Origin: GCA-2688105 sp964499445
GTDB lineage: Bacteria > Chloroflexota > Dehalococcoidia > Dehalococcoidales > GCA-2688105
Reading direction: 5' to 3'
NCBI GenBank assembly: GCA_964499445.1
Contig: CAZCLE010000001.1
Span: forward strand, 41,064 to 105,063
DNA length: 64,000 nucleotides
Shown here piece after piece: positions 15,868 through 23,796 of the stretch. Both the position numbers and the translations under genes were made by a program. The stretch's first letter is position 1; every line of letters starts with the position of its first letter. The notes beneath the pieces were generated by a model that saw only the letters and a program-made list of their open reading frames with translations, was not told where the DNA came from and did no database searches.

Positions 15868-17145
15868 ATGCATCTTGATGATGAGGAAAAAAGGATGCTC
15901 GCCGGTGAAGAGGGAAAAGGGACACAGAGGGCGATGGAGATTCTCAAGGCCAAGGGAGAGGCTGAAGATGCCAAGAGAATGGTCAAAATTGTTTATGCTC
16001 ACCTTATGCCTCCCGACACCATGTTCTTCCCCTACGGCCGACAGGGCAAGTGGGCTCGCGACCTCACCGGGGAGCTTACCGAGGGCATCACCCGCCTTAA
16101 GGTACCAGCCACCATGGAGCCCAAGTTTGTTGACCTGGCTATAGCCAAAGACATCGAATTCACCGATGAACTCATCGAGGAAATGCGCGGTATCATGCTC
16201 CCCGCCGCCGAGTTTTTTGAAAACCTCGGGGTCGTCCCCAGCTATACGGCACTGCCCTTCTTAATTTACCCCACCAAGATGGGGGAGCATGTCAGCATCG
16301 CTGAATCTATAGCTATCCTGTGGTACAACACCATGTTCGGTTCCAGATGCGAGCGCGATGACGGTGTTACTTCCCTGGCAGCAGCCATCACCGGCGTTTA
16401 CCCCGAGATTGGTGCTCACCTCACCGAAAACAGGTTCGCCGAGGTAATTATTAGACCCGGTAAAGATATTGACCCGGCCAAGTTCTCTTACACCGACTGG
16501 GATGCCTACAGTCTAGCCGCGGCTCGTAAAGGCAAGGAGAAGACGCCTGTCTTCGTGGGGCTACCGCCTAACCTGACCTTTACCCAGCTAAAACACCTGC
16601 TGGCAGTCATCGCCGTGGAATCAGGTCTGGCGATAATGCACATTGTCGGCATAACCCCGGAAGCACCTACCCTAGAGGCTGCCCTGAATGGCAGGAAGCC
16701 ACTGGCCGAATTTGAAATCGGCAAGCGTGAACTTGATGAAGCCTACGCCATCGCCACCACCGCCACTGACCCGAATGTTGACTACGTGTTCCTGGGATGC
16801 CCCCATGTTACCCTGCCCGAGTTAAAAGAAGTTGCCCAAGCCCTGGATGGCAAAAAGGTCAACCCCAATGTTAAGCTGGTGGTATCCACCACCTGGCAAT
16901 ACCTTCAGACCGCCGAAGAAATGGGCTACGCCGATGTTATCAGGAAGGCAGGGGCTGCCTTAACCAAGGATATGTGCATCGCCTTTTCCGGTACCCAGGT
17001 TAGCGGCACTATTGCTACTGACTCCATTAAAGCCGCCTTCTTCTACACCGGCTTTTCCTCCAAAACCACCAGGCGAGTCTGGTTCGGCACTATCCAGGAT
17101 TGCATCCAGGCAGCCATTACCGGCAAATGGCAAGGAAGGAGATAG
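15868..17145 (+). CDS. Aconitase X catalytic (large) subunit
   Basis: 425 residues, full length for the aconitase X catalytic domain (DUF521/AcnX). The hallmarks seen are the N-terminal helix LDDEEKRMLAGEEGKGTQRA, the conserved SRCERDDG segment, and Cys-containing loops GCPHVTLPEL and DMCIAFSGTQ that in this family hold an Fe-S cluster or substrate. Known AcnX members are phosphomevalonate dehydratase (archaeal, split in two subunits) and cis- or trans-hydroxyproline dehydratases; all dehydrate hydroxy acids. The swivel subunit is encoded 4 bp downstream. The neighbouring UxaA-type lyase and LarA-like gene point to hydroxy-acid catabolism rather than isoprenoid synthesis. Confidence 0.88.
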   Translation: MHLDDEEKRMLAGEEGKGTQRAMEILKAKGEAEDAKRMVKIVYAHLMPPDTMFFPYGRQGKWARDLTGELTEGITRLKVPATMEPKFVDLAIAKDIEFTDELIEEMRGIMLPAAEFFENLGVVPSYTALPFLIYPTKMGEHVSIAESIAILWYNTMFGSRCERDDGVTSLAAAITGVYPEIGAHLTENRFAEVIIRPGKDIDPAKFSYTDWDAYSLAAARKGKEKTPVFVGLPPNLTFTQLKHLLAVIAVESGLAIMHIVGITPEAPTLEAALNGRKPLAEFEIGKRELDEAYAIATTATDPNVDYVFLGCPHVTLPELKEVAQALDGKKVNPNVKLVVSTTWQYLQTAEEMGYADVIRKAGAALTKDMCIAFSGTQVSGTIATDSIKAAFFYTGFSSKTTRRVWFGTIQDCIQAAITGKWQGRR

Positions 17146-17149
17146 GTAA

Positions 17150-17572
17150 ATGAGTGTTAATAAAATTAAAGGACGCAGTATAAAAAAACTGCCCACCGTA
17201 GAAGGCGAAGCACTGGTAACCACCGACCTGGTGGCTTTCTGGGGCGGTACCGATTGGGAAACCGGGGAGATAGTTGAGATAGGTCATCAAGCCAGGGGTA
17301 AAAATATGGCAGGGAAGATTCTGGTCTGTCCTGCCGGCAAAGGCGGCGCCGGGGATACCTTCGGTTACTATTATCTCTACAAGAGTGGCAAGGCGCCCAA
17401 GGCTATTGTCTGCAATAGAGGTCAGGGGACTACTCTAGCCGGGGCACTGCTTACCGATACCCCTATGATTTACGGGTTTAATGAGAATGTGGTAGAGCTG
17501 GTGAATAACGGGGATATGTTGAAGGTAGATTCGGAAAAGGGAGAGGTTACCATAACCAAAAAGGGTGCCTAG
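17150..17572 (+). CDS. Aconitase X swivel (small) subunit
   Basis: 140 residues matching the DUF126 swivel domain: a beta-barrel with VEGEALVTTDLVAFWGGTDW, GKILVCPAGKGGAGDTFGYY and a C-terminal VNNGDMLKVDSEKGEV. In AcnX enzymes this domain closes over the active site of the large subunit, and the Ser-containing PAGKG loop is conserved. Split large and small genes are typical of archaeal phosphomevalonate dehydratase and of some bacterial AcnX. It starts 4 bp after the large subunit, so the two are surely co-expressed as one enzyme. Confidence 0.88.
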   Translation: MSVNKIKGRSIKKLPTVEGEALVTTDLVAFWGGTDWETGEIVEIGHQARGKNMAGKILVCPAGKGGAGDTFGYYYLYKSGKAPKAIVCNRGQGTTLAGALLTDTPMIYGFNENVVELVNNGDMLKVDSEKGEVTITKKGA

Positions 17573-17610
17573 TCCTCGCCCAGCAGTCGGATTTACTGGA
17601 GGTAATTATA

Positions 17611-17913
17611 TTGAAACAGAAAGCAGTCATTCTTAATTCCAAAGATAATGTGGCTACCGCCCTCGCCGACCTGAAGGCTGGGGATACTTTAGAACTGAAT
17701 ACTGGAGAGAAAACCATAGCCATAAAGCTGACCGCCCCGGTGCCATTCGGCCACAAGTTCAGTCTGGCTAACATAGAGGCTGGCTCTGCGGTAATTAAAT
17801 ACGGTGAGGCTATCGGTATAGCCACCGCCACCATCCAGCCCGGAGATTATGTCCATGTCCACAATGTAGCTAGCGCCCGGGGAAGAGGCGATTTAGCCGG
17901 AGGTGTCAAATGA
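17611..17913 (+). CDS. UxaA/SuyA-type SAF-domain small subunit
   Basis: 100 residues starting at TTG 17611, which has GGAGG eight bases upstream. It is a single SAF domain, as in the N-terminal part of altronate and galactarate dehydratases or the separate small subunit of (R)-sulfolactate sulfo-lyase (SuyA): DTLELNTGEKTIAIKLTAPV, FGHKFSLANIEAGSAVIKYG, then the conserved PGDYVHVHNV. It works with the large subunit whose start overlaps its stop by 4 bp. The split arrangement favours SuyAB-like organisation over fused UxaA. Confidence 0.85.
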   Translation: MKQKAVILNSKDNVATALADLKAGDTLELNTGEKTIAIKLTAPVPFGHKFSLANIEAGSAVIKYGEAIGIATATIQPGDYVHVHNVASARGRGDLAGGVK

Positions 17914-19070
17914 GCTTTCTAGGATACCCTCGTCGGGACGGTTCGGTAGGCACGCGAAATTACATCGGCATCATATCTACGGTGAGCTGTGCTAACGATG
18001 TCGCCTGGTGGCTCTCACAAAAGGTTAAAGGCTGCGCCCCCTTTCTCCATGGTCAGGGCTGTTGCCAGACCAAGCCCGACCTTGACATTACCACCCGAAC
18101 CCTCATCTCCCTGGGCTGGAACCCCAATCTGGCCGGGGTGTTGGTGGTGAGTCTGGGCTGTGAAGCGGTATCGGCGGATGCCATAGCCGAGGGTATCGCT
18201 GAGTCGGGCAAGCCCGTGGAAAAAATAGCGATTCTAAAAATGGGAGGCGCTACCGCCGCCTTGACTCAGGGCTCCCGTCTTGCCCGGGCTATGGTGGCTG
18301 AGGCATCAAAAATAAAGAGACAGGAATTCCCCGACTCGGAATTGATGCTGGGGGTGAAGTGCGGTGCCTCCGATACTACCTCGGGGCTGGCGGCAAACCC
18401 AGCCGCCGGGTCTGCCTGCGATTTACTAATTGATAATGGTGGCACCTGTGTCTTTGGCGAGACCACGGAATTTATCGGGGCTGAGCATATTCTTACCCGT
18501 CGCGCCGCCACCCCCCAAGTAGCCGACAAAATTATGGACATTGTGGCGCGCATGGAAAAGCGGGTTATAGCTATGGGTTTTGATATGAGAGGCGGACAGC
18601 CCACGGCCGGCAATATTGCCGGAGGACTGACCACCATCGAGGAGAAATCCCTAGGGGCGATAGTCAAGGGAGGCACCAAACCCATCCAGGAGGTCTATGA
18701 GTATGGAGAACGCCCTCAAGGCAAAGGGCTGTTCATAATTGATACCCCGGGACGGGAGCCCGAATTCCTCACCGGTCTGGCCGCCGCCGGGGCTCAGGTC
18801 ATTGTTTTCACCACCGGGCTGGGTGCCCCGCAGGGCTTTCCCCTTATCCCGGTCATTAAGATTACCGGCAATCCGGCTACCTATAAGCAACTCCCCGACC
18901 ACATGGATATATTTGTTGAGCTAGCCGATAAAGTCGGCTCGGGCATTGCCCAAGCCGGAGAGAGCCTGTACAAGGAGATTCTAGCCGTAGCTTCGGGGAA
19001 ACAGACCAAGGCGGAAAAGATAAACTACGGCAACTTCCCCAATATCTTTACCATTGGTCCGGTAATGTAG
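17910..19070 (+). CDS. UxaA/SuyB-type lyase large subunit
   Basis: 386 residues, full length for the C-terminal catalytic domain of the altronate dehydratase/galactarate dehydratase/sulfolactate lyase family. Recognisable segments are FLGYPRRDGSVGTRNYIGII, HGQGCCQTKPD, SLGCEAVSAD, LGVKCGASDTTSGLAANPA, and the C-terminal FTTGLGAPQGFPLIPVIKIT. Conserved Cys and His residues bind an Fe-S cluster or metal. The family removes water or sulfite from beta-substituted 2-hydroxy acids. With the SAF subunit it forms one enzyme. The substrate is undetermined; sugar acids and sulfolactate are both open. Confidence 0.88.
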   Translation: MSFLGYPRRDGSVGTRNYIGIISTVSCANDVAWWLSQKVKGCAPFLHGQGCCQTKPDLDITTRTLISLGWNPNLAGVLVVSLGCEAVSADAIAEGIAESGKPVEKIAILKMGGATAALTQGSRLARAMVAEASKIKRQEFPDSELMLGVKCGASDTTSGLAANPAAGSACDLLIDNGGTCVFGETTEFIGAEHILTRRAATPQVADKIMDIVARMEKRVIAMGFDMRGGQPTAGNIAGGLTTIEEKSLGAIVKGGTKPIQEVYEYGERPQGKGLFIIDTPGREPEFLTGLAAAGAQVIVFTTGLGAPQGFPLIPVIKITGNPATYKQLPDHMDIFVELADKVGSGIAQAGESLYKEILAVASGKQTKAEKINYGNFPNIFTIGPVM

Positions 19071-19102
19071 TCCTGCCCGATTAAAACTGAGGAGATAAGA
19101 TT

Positions 19103-20347
19103 ATGAATGTGCTTAAGCTACCGCAACTGGCCTGGCACGGGACTAAAGCCCTGGAGCTACCCCTCCCTGATAGCTGGCAGGTTGAGATGTGTCACATGGC
19201 TGGTTATGACCGCCCCGCCCTGACCCCCGACCAGATTAAAGCCGCCGTAACCCAAAATCTCATTGGCTCACCACCCATCCGGGAACTGGCTAAAGGTAAA
19301 AAAGAGGTTGTCATCATCTTTGACGACATGACCCGGGTGACCAGGGTGGCTGACATAGTCCCCTTCGTGATAGACGAATTGGCAGAAGCCGGCATCGCCG
19401 ATGATAGAATCCGCTTCATTGCCGCCCTCGGCTGTCACGGGGCAATGAACCGATTTGATTTTGTTAAAAAACTGGGCGAGGCAACTCTAGCCAGGTTCCC
19501 CGTCTATAATCACAATCCTTTTGATAACTGCGACTATGTGGGCACCACCAGCCATGGCACCAAGGTCTACTTAAACGCTGAGGTAATGAAGTGCGACTTC
19601 AAGATTGCCATTGGTTCCATCACGCCGCACATTATGAGCGGGTTTGGTGGGGGGTGGAAAATCATCCTGCCCGGTATAGCCTCCTATGAATCTATCAACG
19701 CTCTCCACATGCTCTATAAGTTGCTACCCAGGGAGCGCCAGCAGCAGATGACCACCGAAGCCGGGGTCATCGAGGACAACCCGATATACCAGGATATTGA
19801 GGAAGGGGCATCCCTTTCCGGTCTGGACATCAAGATTGAAACCCTGTTTAACCATTGGGGTGAGACGGTGGCAGTCTATGCCGGCACGCCTAAACAAGCC
19901 TATGCTGCCAGCGTGGAGGACGCCAAAACCCACTTCCTCACCCCCCGAGCCAGGGATAAGGACATTGTTATCGCCAATACCTTTGCCAAGGCGAACGAGG
20001 CTACCCTGGGCATACTTACCGCCTGCCCCTCGGTGAAGAGCACCGGGGGAGACATCGTCCTTATTGCCAATGCCCCCGAGGGGCAGGTAACCCATTACCT
20101 GATGGGTCCGTTTGGCAAAATGATTGAGTCAAAGCAACCACTGCAGGTGCGCACTCCCCCATCCGTCAAGCACCTGATTGTTTTCACCGAGTACCCTGAC
20201 CTGGCGGGGAGGGGCTATTTTGAACAATCGGACAAGGTAATGTTTATGCATAGATGGGATGATGTCCGACATGCCCTTCAGGAATTTCACGGTGATAATG
20301 CCGAGGTGGCGGTATATCCCCACGCCGAGGTTCAGTACTGCAGGTAA
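19103..20347 (+). CDS. LarA-like (lactate racemase family, DUF2088) enzyme
   Basis: 414 residues of the LarA family, whose founding member, lactate racemase, uses the nickel-pincer nucleotide cofactor. Visible family marks are the N-terminal motif FDDMTRVTRVAD, a His in ALGCHGAMNRFDF, the loop IGSITPHIMSGFGGGWKII, whose His and Lys correspond to the pincer-binding residues, then PGIASYESINALHML with a further His. LarA homologues racemise or epimerise several 2-hydroxy acids, so the true substrate is likely that of the lyases upstream. Maturation genes (larB, larC, larE) are not in the window. RBS GAGGAG precedes the ATG. Confidence 0.85.
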   Translation: MNVLKLPQLAWHGTKALELPLPDSWQVEMCHMAGYDRPALTPDQIKAAVTQNLIGSPPIRELAKGKKEVVIIFDDMTRVTRVADIVPFVIDELAEAGIADDRIRFIAALGCHGAMNRFDFVKKLGEATLARFPVYNHNPFDNCDYVGTTSHGTKVYLNAEVMKCDFKIAIGSITPHIMSGFGGGWKIILPGIASYESINALHMLYKLLPRERQQQMTTEAGVIEDNPIYQDIEEGASLSGLDIKIETLFNHWGETVAVYAGTPKQAYAASVEDAKTHFLTPRARDKDIVIANTFAKANEATLGILTACPSVKSTGGDIVLIANAPEGQVTHYLMGPFGKMIESKQPLQVRTPPSVKHLIVFTEYPDLAGRGYFEQSDKVMFMHRWDDVRHALQEFHGDNAEVAVYPHAEVQYCR

Positions 20348-20350
20348 TAA

Positions 20351-21151
20351 TTAATGCTCGACCTGTTTAACCTGATAGCGCAACTTGCCCGCCGGGGCTA
20401 TTACCTCGACTACTTTTCCCTGACCTTGACCAATAAGGGCTCTACCTATAGGTGAAGCACTGGAAATCTTGCCCTGGGTCGGGTCTACCTCCCTGGGACT
20501 GACTATGGTATAGTGCAGTTCCTCCCCTGAAGCCAGGTCAAGCAAGGTAACGCTATTACCAATGCCTACCTTAAGGGTAGCCTTTTGTTCCCTATCAATA
20601 ATAGTCGCTGACTTTAGAGTCCCCTCCAGTTTTTCAATCCGACCTTCTATGTGTCCACGCTGCTCCCTCGCTGCCTCCAGAGGCGCATTCTCCCGAAAGT
20701 CCTTATCTGCCGCCGCCCTGCGCATTTCATCAATAGCCTCAAGACGCTTGTTCTTAAGGGTATCAAGCTCAGTCTTCAATTCAGCATAGCCCTGTTGAGT
20801 TAAAGAGACCGTCTGGGGCAAACCCCGCCGGGACGAATGCCGGCATAAGGTCTTTCCCTTCTTAGCCTTAAGCTGGGCGGCCAGATTAGCCTTACTCCAC
20901 CCCTCCTTTTTAGCGTAAATCAAAAAAGCTCGAATTAACTCGAGCTTTTTCATATAATTGGTATCCGATAATGATAACCGCTCCGCATAATTAGCGACCT
21001 CAGGGGCAGTAAGTCCCCCCAGAGGTCGCTCCCACCCATACCAGCGAACAAATCTATATACCTCCTGCTGGCTGGCGCCTCTTTCTTCAGATGATAAGCT
21101 GGCGAGAAAACGAGTAGCGGCTTCACCCAGACCCAGGCTATCACTATTCAC
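20351..21151 (-). CDS. GreA-type transcript cleavage factor with integrase-like N-terminal domain
   Basis: 266 residues from GTG 21151. Residues about 108-266 are a complete GreA/GreB: the coiled-coil tip keeps the catalytic acids in KDFRENAPLEAAREQ (Asp and Glu of the usual GDLSEN), and the C-terminal FKBP-like domain includes SASPIGRALIGQGQGKVVEV. It rescues backtracked RNA polymerase by stimulating transcript cleavage. The first 100 residues are extra. Their pattern (FLASL, VYRFVRWYGW, LTAPEVANYAERLSLSDTNY, KKLELIRAFLIYAKKEGW) resembles the SAM-like core-binding domain of tyrosine recombinases. It converges on the LarA-like gene with only 3 bp between stops. Confidence 0.85.
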   Translation of the reverse strand: MNSDSLGLGEAATRFLASLSSEERGASQQEVYRFVRWYGWERPLGGLTAPEVANYAERLSLSDTNYMKKLELIRAFLIYAKKEGWSKANLAAQLKAKKGKTLCRHSSRRGLPQTVSLTQQGYAELKTELDTLKNKRLEAIDEMRRAAADKDFRENAPLEAAREQRGHIEGRIEKLEGTLKSATIIDREQKATLKVGIGNSVTLLDLASGEELHYTIVSPREVDPTQGKISSASPIGRALIGQGQGKVVEVIAPAGKLRYQVKQVEH

Positions 21152-21235
21152 TCTCAGAATACCCCCATATAAATATGACTAGGTCTAATCTTACTATTCT
21201 AGACGTACATTGGTCAAATAACATTAGAGATTGCT

Positions 21236-21575
21236 TAGTAACCTATCCCCCTGACCCCCTTCCCTCAATAAAAGATTGTTTAACAACCCCTCACCCTTTA
21301 TCCCTCTCCCCTTATGAAGGGGAGAGGGAAGAGAAATTCTTAAAGGGGCTTTTTACCCCACAAAAATAAATTTTTGCGGGGACCCCGTATTCGCCCCTTT
21401 TAATCCCTTTGCTAAAAACTCTCAATAAGGGGGAGTGTAGGTAAGAGAGGGGCGAAGCCCCTCTCTAAAATCTCTTCCCAAATAGAGGTTTAAGGGGCGG
21501 AGCCCCTTCTATAAAAACTTCCCCTTCCCCTTGATAAGGGGAAGGGGATAAAGGGGATAGGGTTACCTAATAAAA
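21236..21575. repeat. Composite GC-rich palindromic intergenic repeat
   Basis: The largest copy of a dispersed repeat family. It starts with ACCTATCCCCCTGACCCCCTT and ends with GGGGATAAAGGGGATAGGGTT. Inside are several hairpins: CCCTCTCCCC-N-GGGGAGAGGG, GAGGGGCGAAGCCCCTC, AAGGGGCGGAGCCCCTT and CCCCTTCCCCTT-N-AAGGGGAAGGGG. No reading frame. It lies between greA and the flavoprotein gene. Confidence 0.85.
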
Positions 21576-21591
21576 ATCTAAGAGGGTGAGG

Positions 21592-22785
21592 TCAATAAAC
21601 AATCTTATTAGCCCGGAAAGGAATCTTCATCGCCCCAATAGCCTTAGATATTGCCTGATGTGCCAACAATTTCAATATCACCTCAGCATGCCAGTCAAAA
21701 GACAAATCTTCCTCTTTAAGCAAGGCCTCATCAATGCCGCTGGATTTTATTATGTCAAATATCCGGTCAATCTGCCGGTCACTCAGACGCTCATAAAATT
21801 TCCGAGCCCGGTAGCCTCTCTTCAACTCACGCCCCAGCCTCACCTTCCACTCCCGCTCATAGTTAGCCAGACTCCTAGCCGTCAGGGCATCACTTGCCAG
21901 AGCCCGGTGCAAATTATTAGCCGCGATGTCAGCACCCAGTAGCCCGTAGTAGATACCGCCACCGGTGGTTGGCTTCACCTGCCCCGCCGCACTCCCCACC
22001 ACTATCACTCTCTGCCCGTAGGTTCTAGCCAACGGCTTTAGTGGAATCCCGCCATAGCTCACCTCAGCCTCAGCCGAAACTATTTTCCCCTGAGCCAACA
22101 GGGACGACATTAACTTCCTCAGATAGTGCCCGGGATTAAGGCGCGATAACAATCCCACCCGGGCTCTCGGCGATGAGGTCGGCACCAGCCAGGCAAAAAA
22201 GCCAGGAGCTATATCCTGACCAAAATAAACCTCAACCTCGTCCACCCCGGTGGTTTCCACCTCAGCCTGAGCTCCCATAACCAAATCGCCAACCTTGCCC
22301 AAACCCAACCCCTCAGCCAGTCTGGAGCCAAAGCCAGTGGCAATAACTACCGCTCTGGCGTCAAGGTTTAACTTCTCTCCCTGACGAGTTGCCTCAATCC
22401 TAACCCTATCCTCCCCAACCGCCACATTCCTGACCTGGCTACTTAAAACATATTCCACTCCCTTATCCTGAGCCCAATTGGCAATAGCCATATCAAAAGC
22501 AGCTCGGTCTACAACGCACGCCTGTGGTTCCTGCCTCCACACCCTGAGTAACCGTCCTGAAGGTGAAAATAACCTGGCGCTATTTGCCCACTTCAAAATA
22601 ACCCTGTCGTCAATACCAAAAGTGCTGACACACTCCCGACCAATAAGACCGGTACAGCAGACTTTCCCTCCCGGCCTTGTCTTCGCTTCCAGCACCACCA
22701 CCCCGTATCCCATCCCCGCCAGCTTATAAGCGGTATAACTCCCGGCTGGTCCACCACCTATTACTGCCACATCATACAATTTCAC
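21592..22785 (-). CDS. Geranylgeranyl reductase family FAD-dependent oxidoreductase
   Basis: 397 residues from GTG 22785 (RBS GGTGGAGA). The N-terminal Rossmann motif VAVIGGGPAGSYTAYKL binds FAD. Next comes the CCTGLIG motif (about 43-49) typical of geranylgeranyl reductases, then VVDRAAFD, ATGFGS, and the second FAD motif VIVVGSAAGQVKPTTGGGIY (about 262-281). Members reduce isoprenoid chains of (bacterio)chlorophyll, quinones or lipids, or act as related dehydrogenases. No photosynthesis genes are in the window, so a lipid or quinone substrate is more likely, as inference. It follows thi4 on the same strand after 189 bp and could be cotranscribed. Confidence 0.82.
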   Translation of the reverse strand: MKLYDVAVIGGGPAGSYTAYKLAGMGYGVVVLEAKTRPGGKVCCTGLIGRECVSTFGIDDRVILKWANSARLFSPSGRLLRVWRQEPQACVVDRAAFDMAIANWAQDKGVEYVLSSQVRNVAVGEDRVRIEATRQGEKLNLDARAVVIATGFGSRLAEGLGLGKVGDLVMGAQAEVETTGVDEVEVYFGQDIAPGFFAWLVPTSSPRARVGLLSRLNPGHYLRKLMSSLLAQGKIVSAEAEVSYGGIPLKPLARTYGQRVIVVGSAAGQVKPTTGGGIYYGLLGADIAANNLHRALASDALTARSLANYEREWKVRLGRELKRGYRARKFYERLSDRQIDRIFDIIKSSGIDEALLKEEDLSFDWHAEVILKLLAHQAISKAIGAMKIPFRANKIVY

Positions 22786-22974
22786 TTCTCCACCTACCGG
22801 AACATTTTACTCCACCTTCATTCCCGACCCCAACTAACCCGTGAAAAAACAGTGAGAGGAAATTACTAAGACAGTGAGGAGAACAAATACCACGAACCAA
22901 CGATAATAGAGCTTAAGCTGTATCCCAAAACCCTGCCCGAATTAAAGGCGCCACCCATACTTACTAGGATACTT

Positions 22975-23754
22975 TTAGCCGCGCAAAATCTCCAGGGCAA
23001 CCTCAGCCGCTCGCTTCCCGGAAAGAAGCATGCCCCCGAAGATAGGTCCCATCCTGGGGGCTCCAAAAACAGCATTAGCTGCCATGCCGGCAACAATCAG
23101 ACCAGGATAGACCTCCTGGGTATTCTCTATTATTTGCTTTTCTCCCATCTCAGCCCACATCGGCTTCTCCCCCATTATTCTACCTGCCTTCGTCCTTAAT
23201 TTGGCACCGAGCTTATTCACTACTATTTGGCAGATTTCGCAGGCATGCCCGGTAGCATCTATCACCATCTTCGCCCGCATGACCAAGGGGTCTACATGCA
23301 ATCCAGCCAGCGGAACAGCACTCCAGTTCAACACCAAGCCGGTTACCCTATCTTCCTCCCTGACCATCACATCCTCAATGCAAATCAAGTTGAATATCCT
23401 GGCTCCGGCCTTTATTGTCCGGGAACAGATAGTCGAGACGGCCTCCAGGGAATCAGCAATATAGTAGTCGTTTTCATACTCTTTGGTGGCTACGTCAAAC
23501 TCATCCAATAGCTTCTTTCCCTCTTCCTGCACCACGATACGATTGAACATCATCCCTCCCCCGGGCATGCCGCCGCCAACACGGAGCTGCTTTTCAAATA
23601 CCACCGTTTTCGCCCCCGCCTTTGCCAGATAATAAGCCGCCGTCATGCCGGCTGGCCCAGCCCCACCTATAGCCACGTCAACCTCCATAGCCTCGGTGAA
23701 GTCCTTCACAAAGCTTTCGACTATTGCCTTGGATATGGTTACCTCGTCGAGCAT
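22975..23754 (-). CDS. thi4: Thiamine thiazole synthase, archaeal-type Thi4
   Basis: 259 residues from ATG 23754, which has AGGAGG four bases before it. The flavin/NAD fold shows GGAGPAGMTAAYYLAKAG, a Glu at the end of strand two (VVFEKQ), GGGMPGGGMMFN and MGPIFGGMLLSGKRAAEVAL, all typical of Thi4. The enzyme makes the thiazole of thiamine from NAD and glycine. In yeast a Cys donates sulfur and the enzyme dies after one turnover; here the segment after ATGH reads ACEICQIVV, so the aligned position is not Cys although two Cys lie a few residues earlier. It is downstream of thiC in a riboswitch-controlled unit. Confidence 0.88.
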   Translation of the reverse strand: MLDEVTISKAIVESFVKDFTEAMEVDVAIGGAGPAGMTAAYYLAKAGAKTVVFEKQLRVGGGMPGGGMMFNRIVVQEEGKKLLDEFDVATKEYENDYYIADSLEAVSTICSRTIKAGARIFNLICIEDVMVREEDRVTGLVLNWSAVPLAGLHVDPLVMRAKMVIDATGHACEICQIVVNKLGAKLRTKAGRIMGEKPMWAEMGEKQIIENTQEVYPGLIVAGMAANAVFGAPRMGPIFGGMLLSGKRAAEVALEILRG

Positions 23755-23796
23755 ATTCCCTCCTGTTGCCACGTTACCCTTTTATGGTATCACCAG

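Noticed and set aside
21236..21575. CRISPR array or tandem repeat
   Set aside because: The units are palindromes of differing length without regular spacers, and the same modules recur in other gaps; a dispersed repeat fits better.
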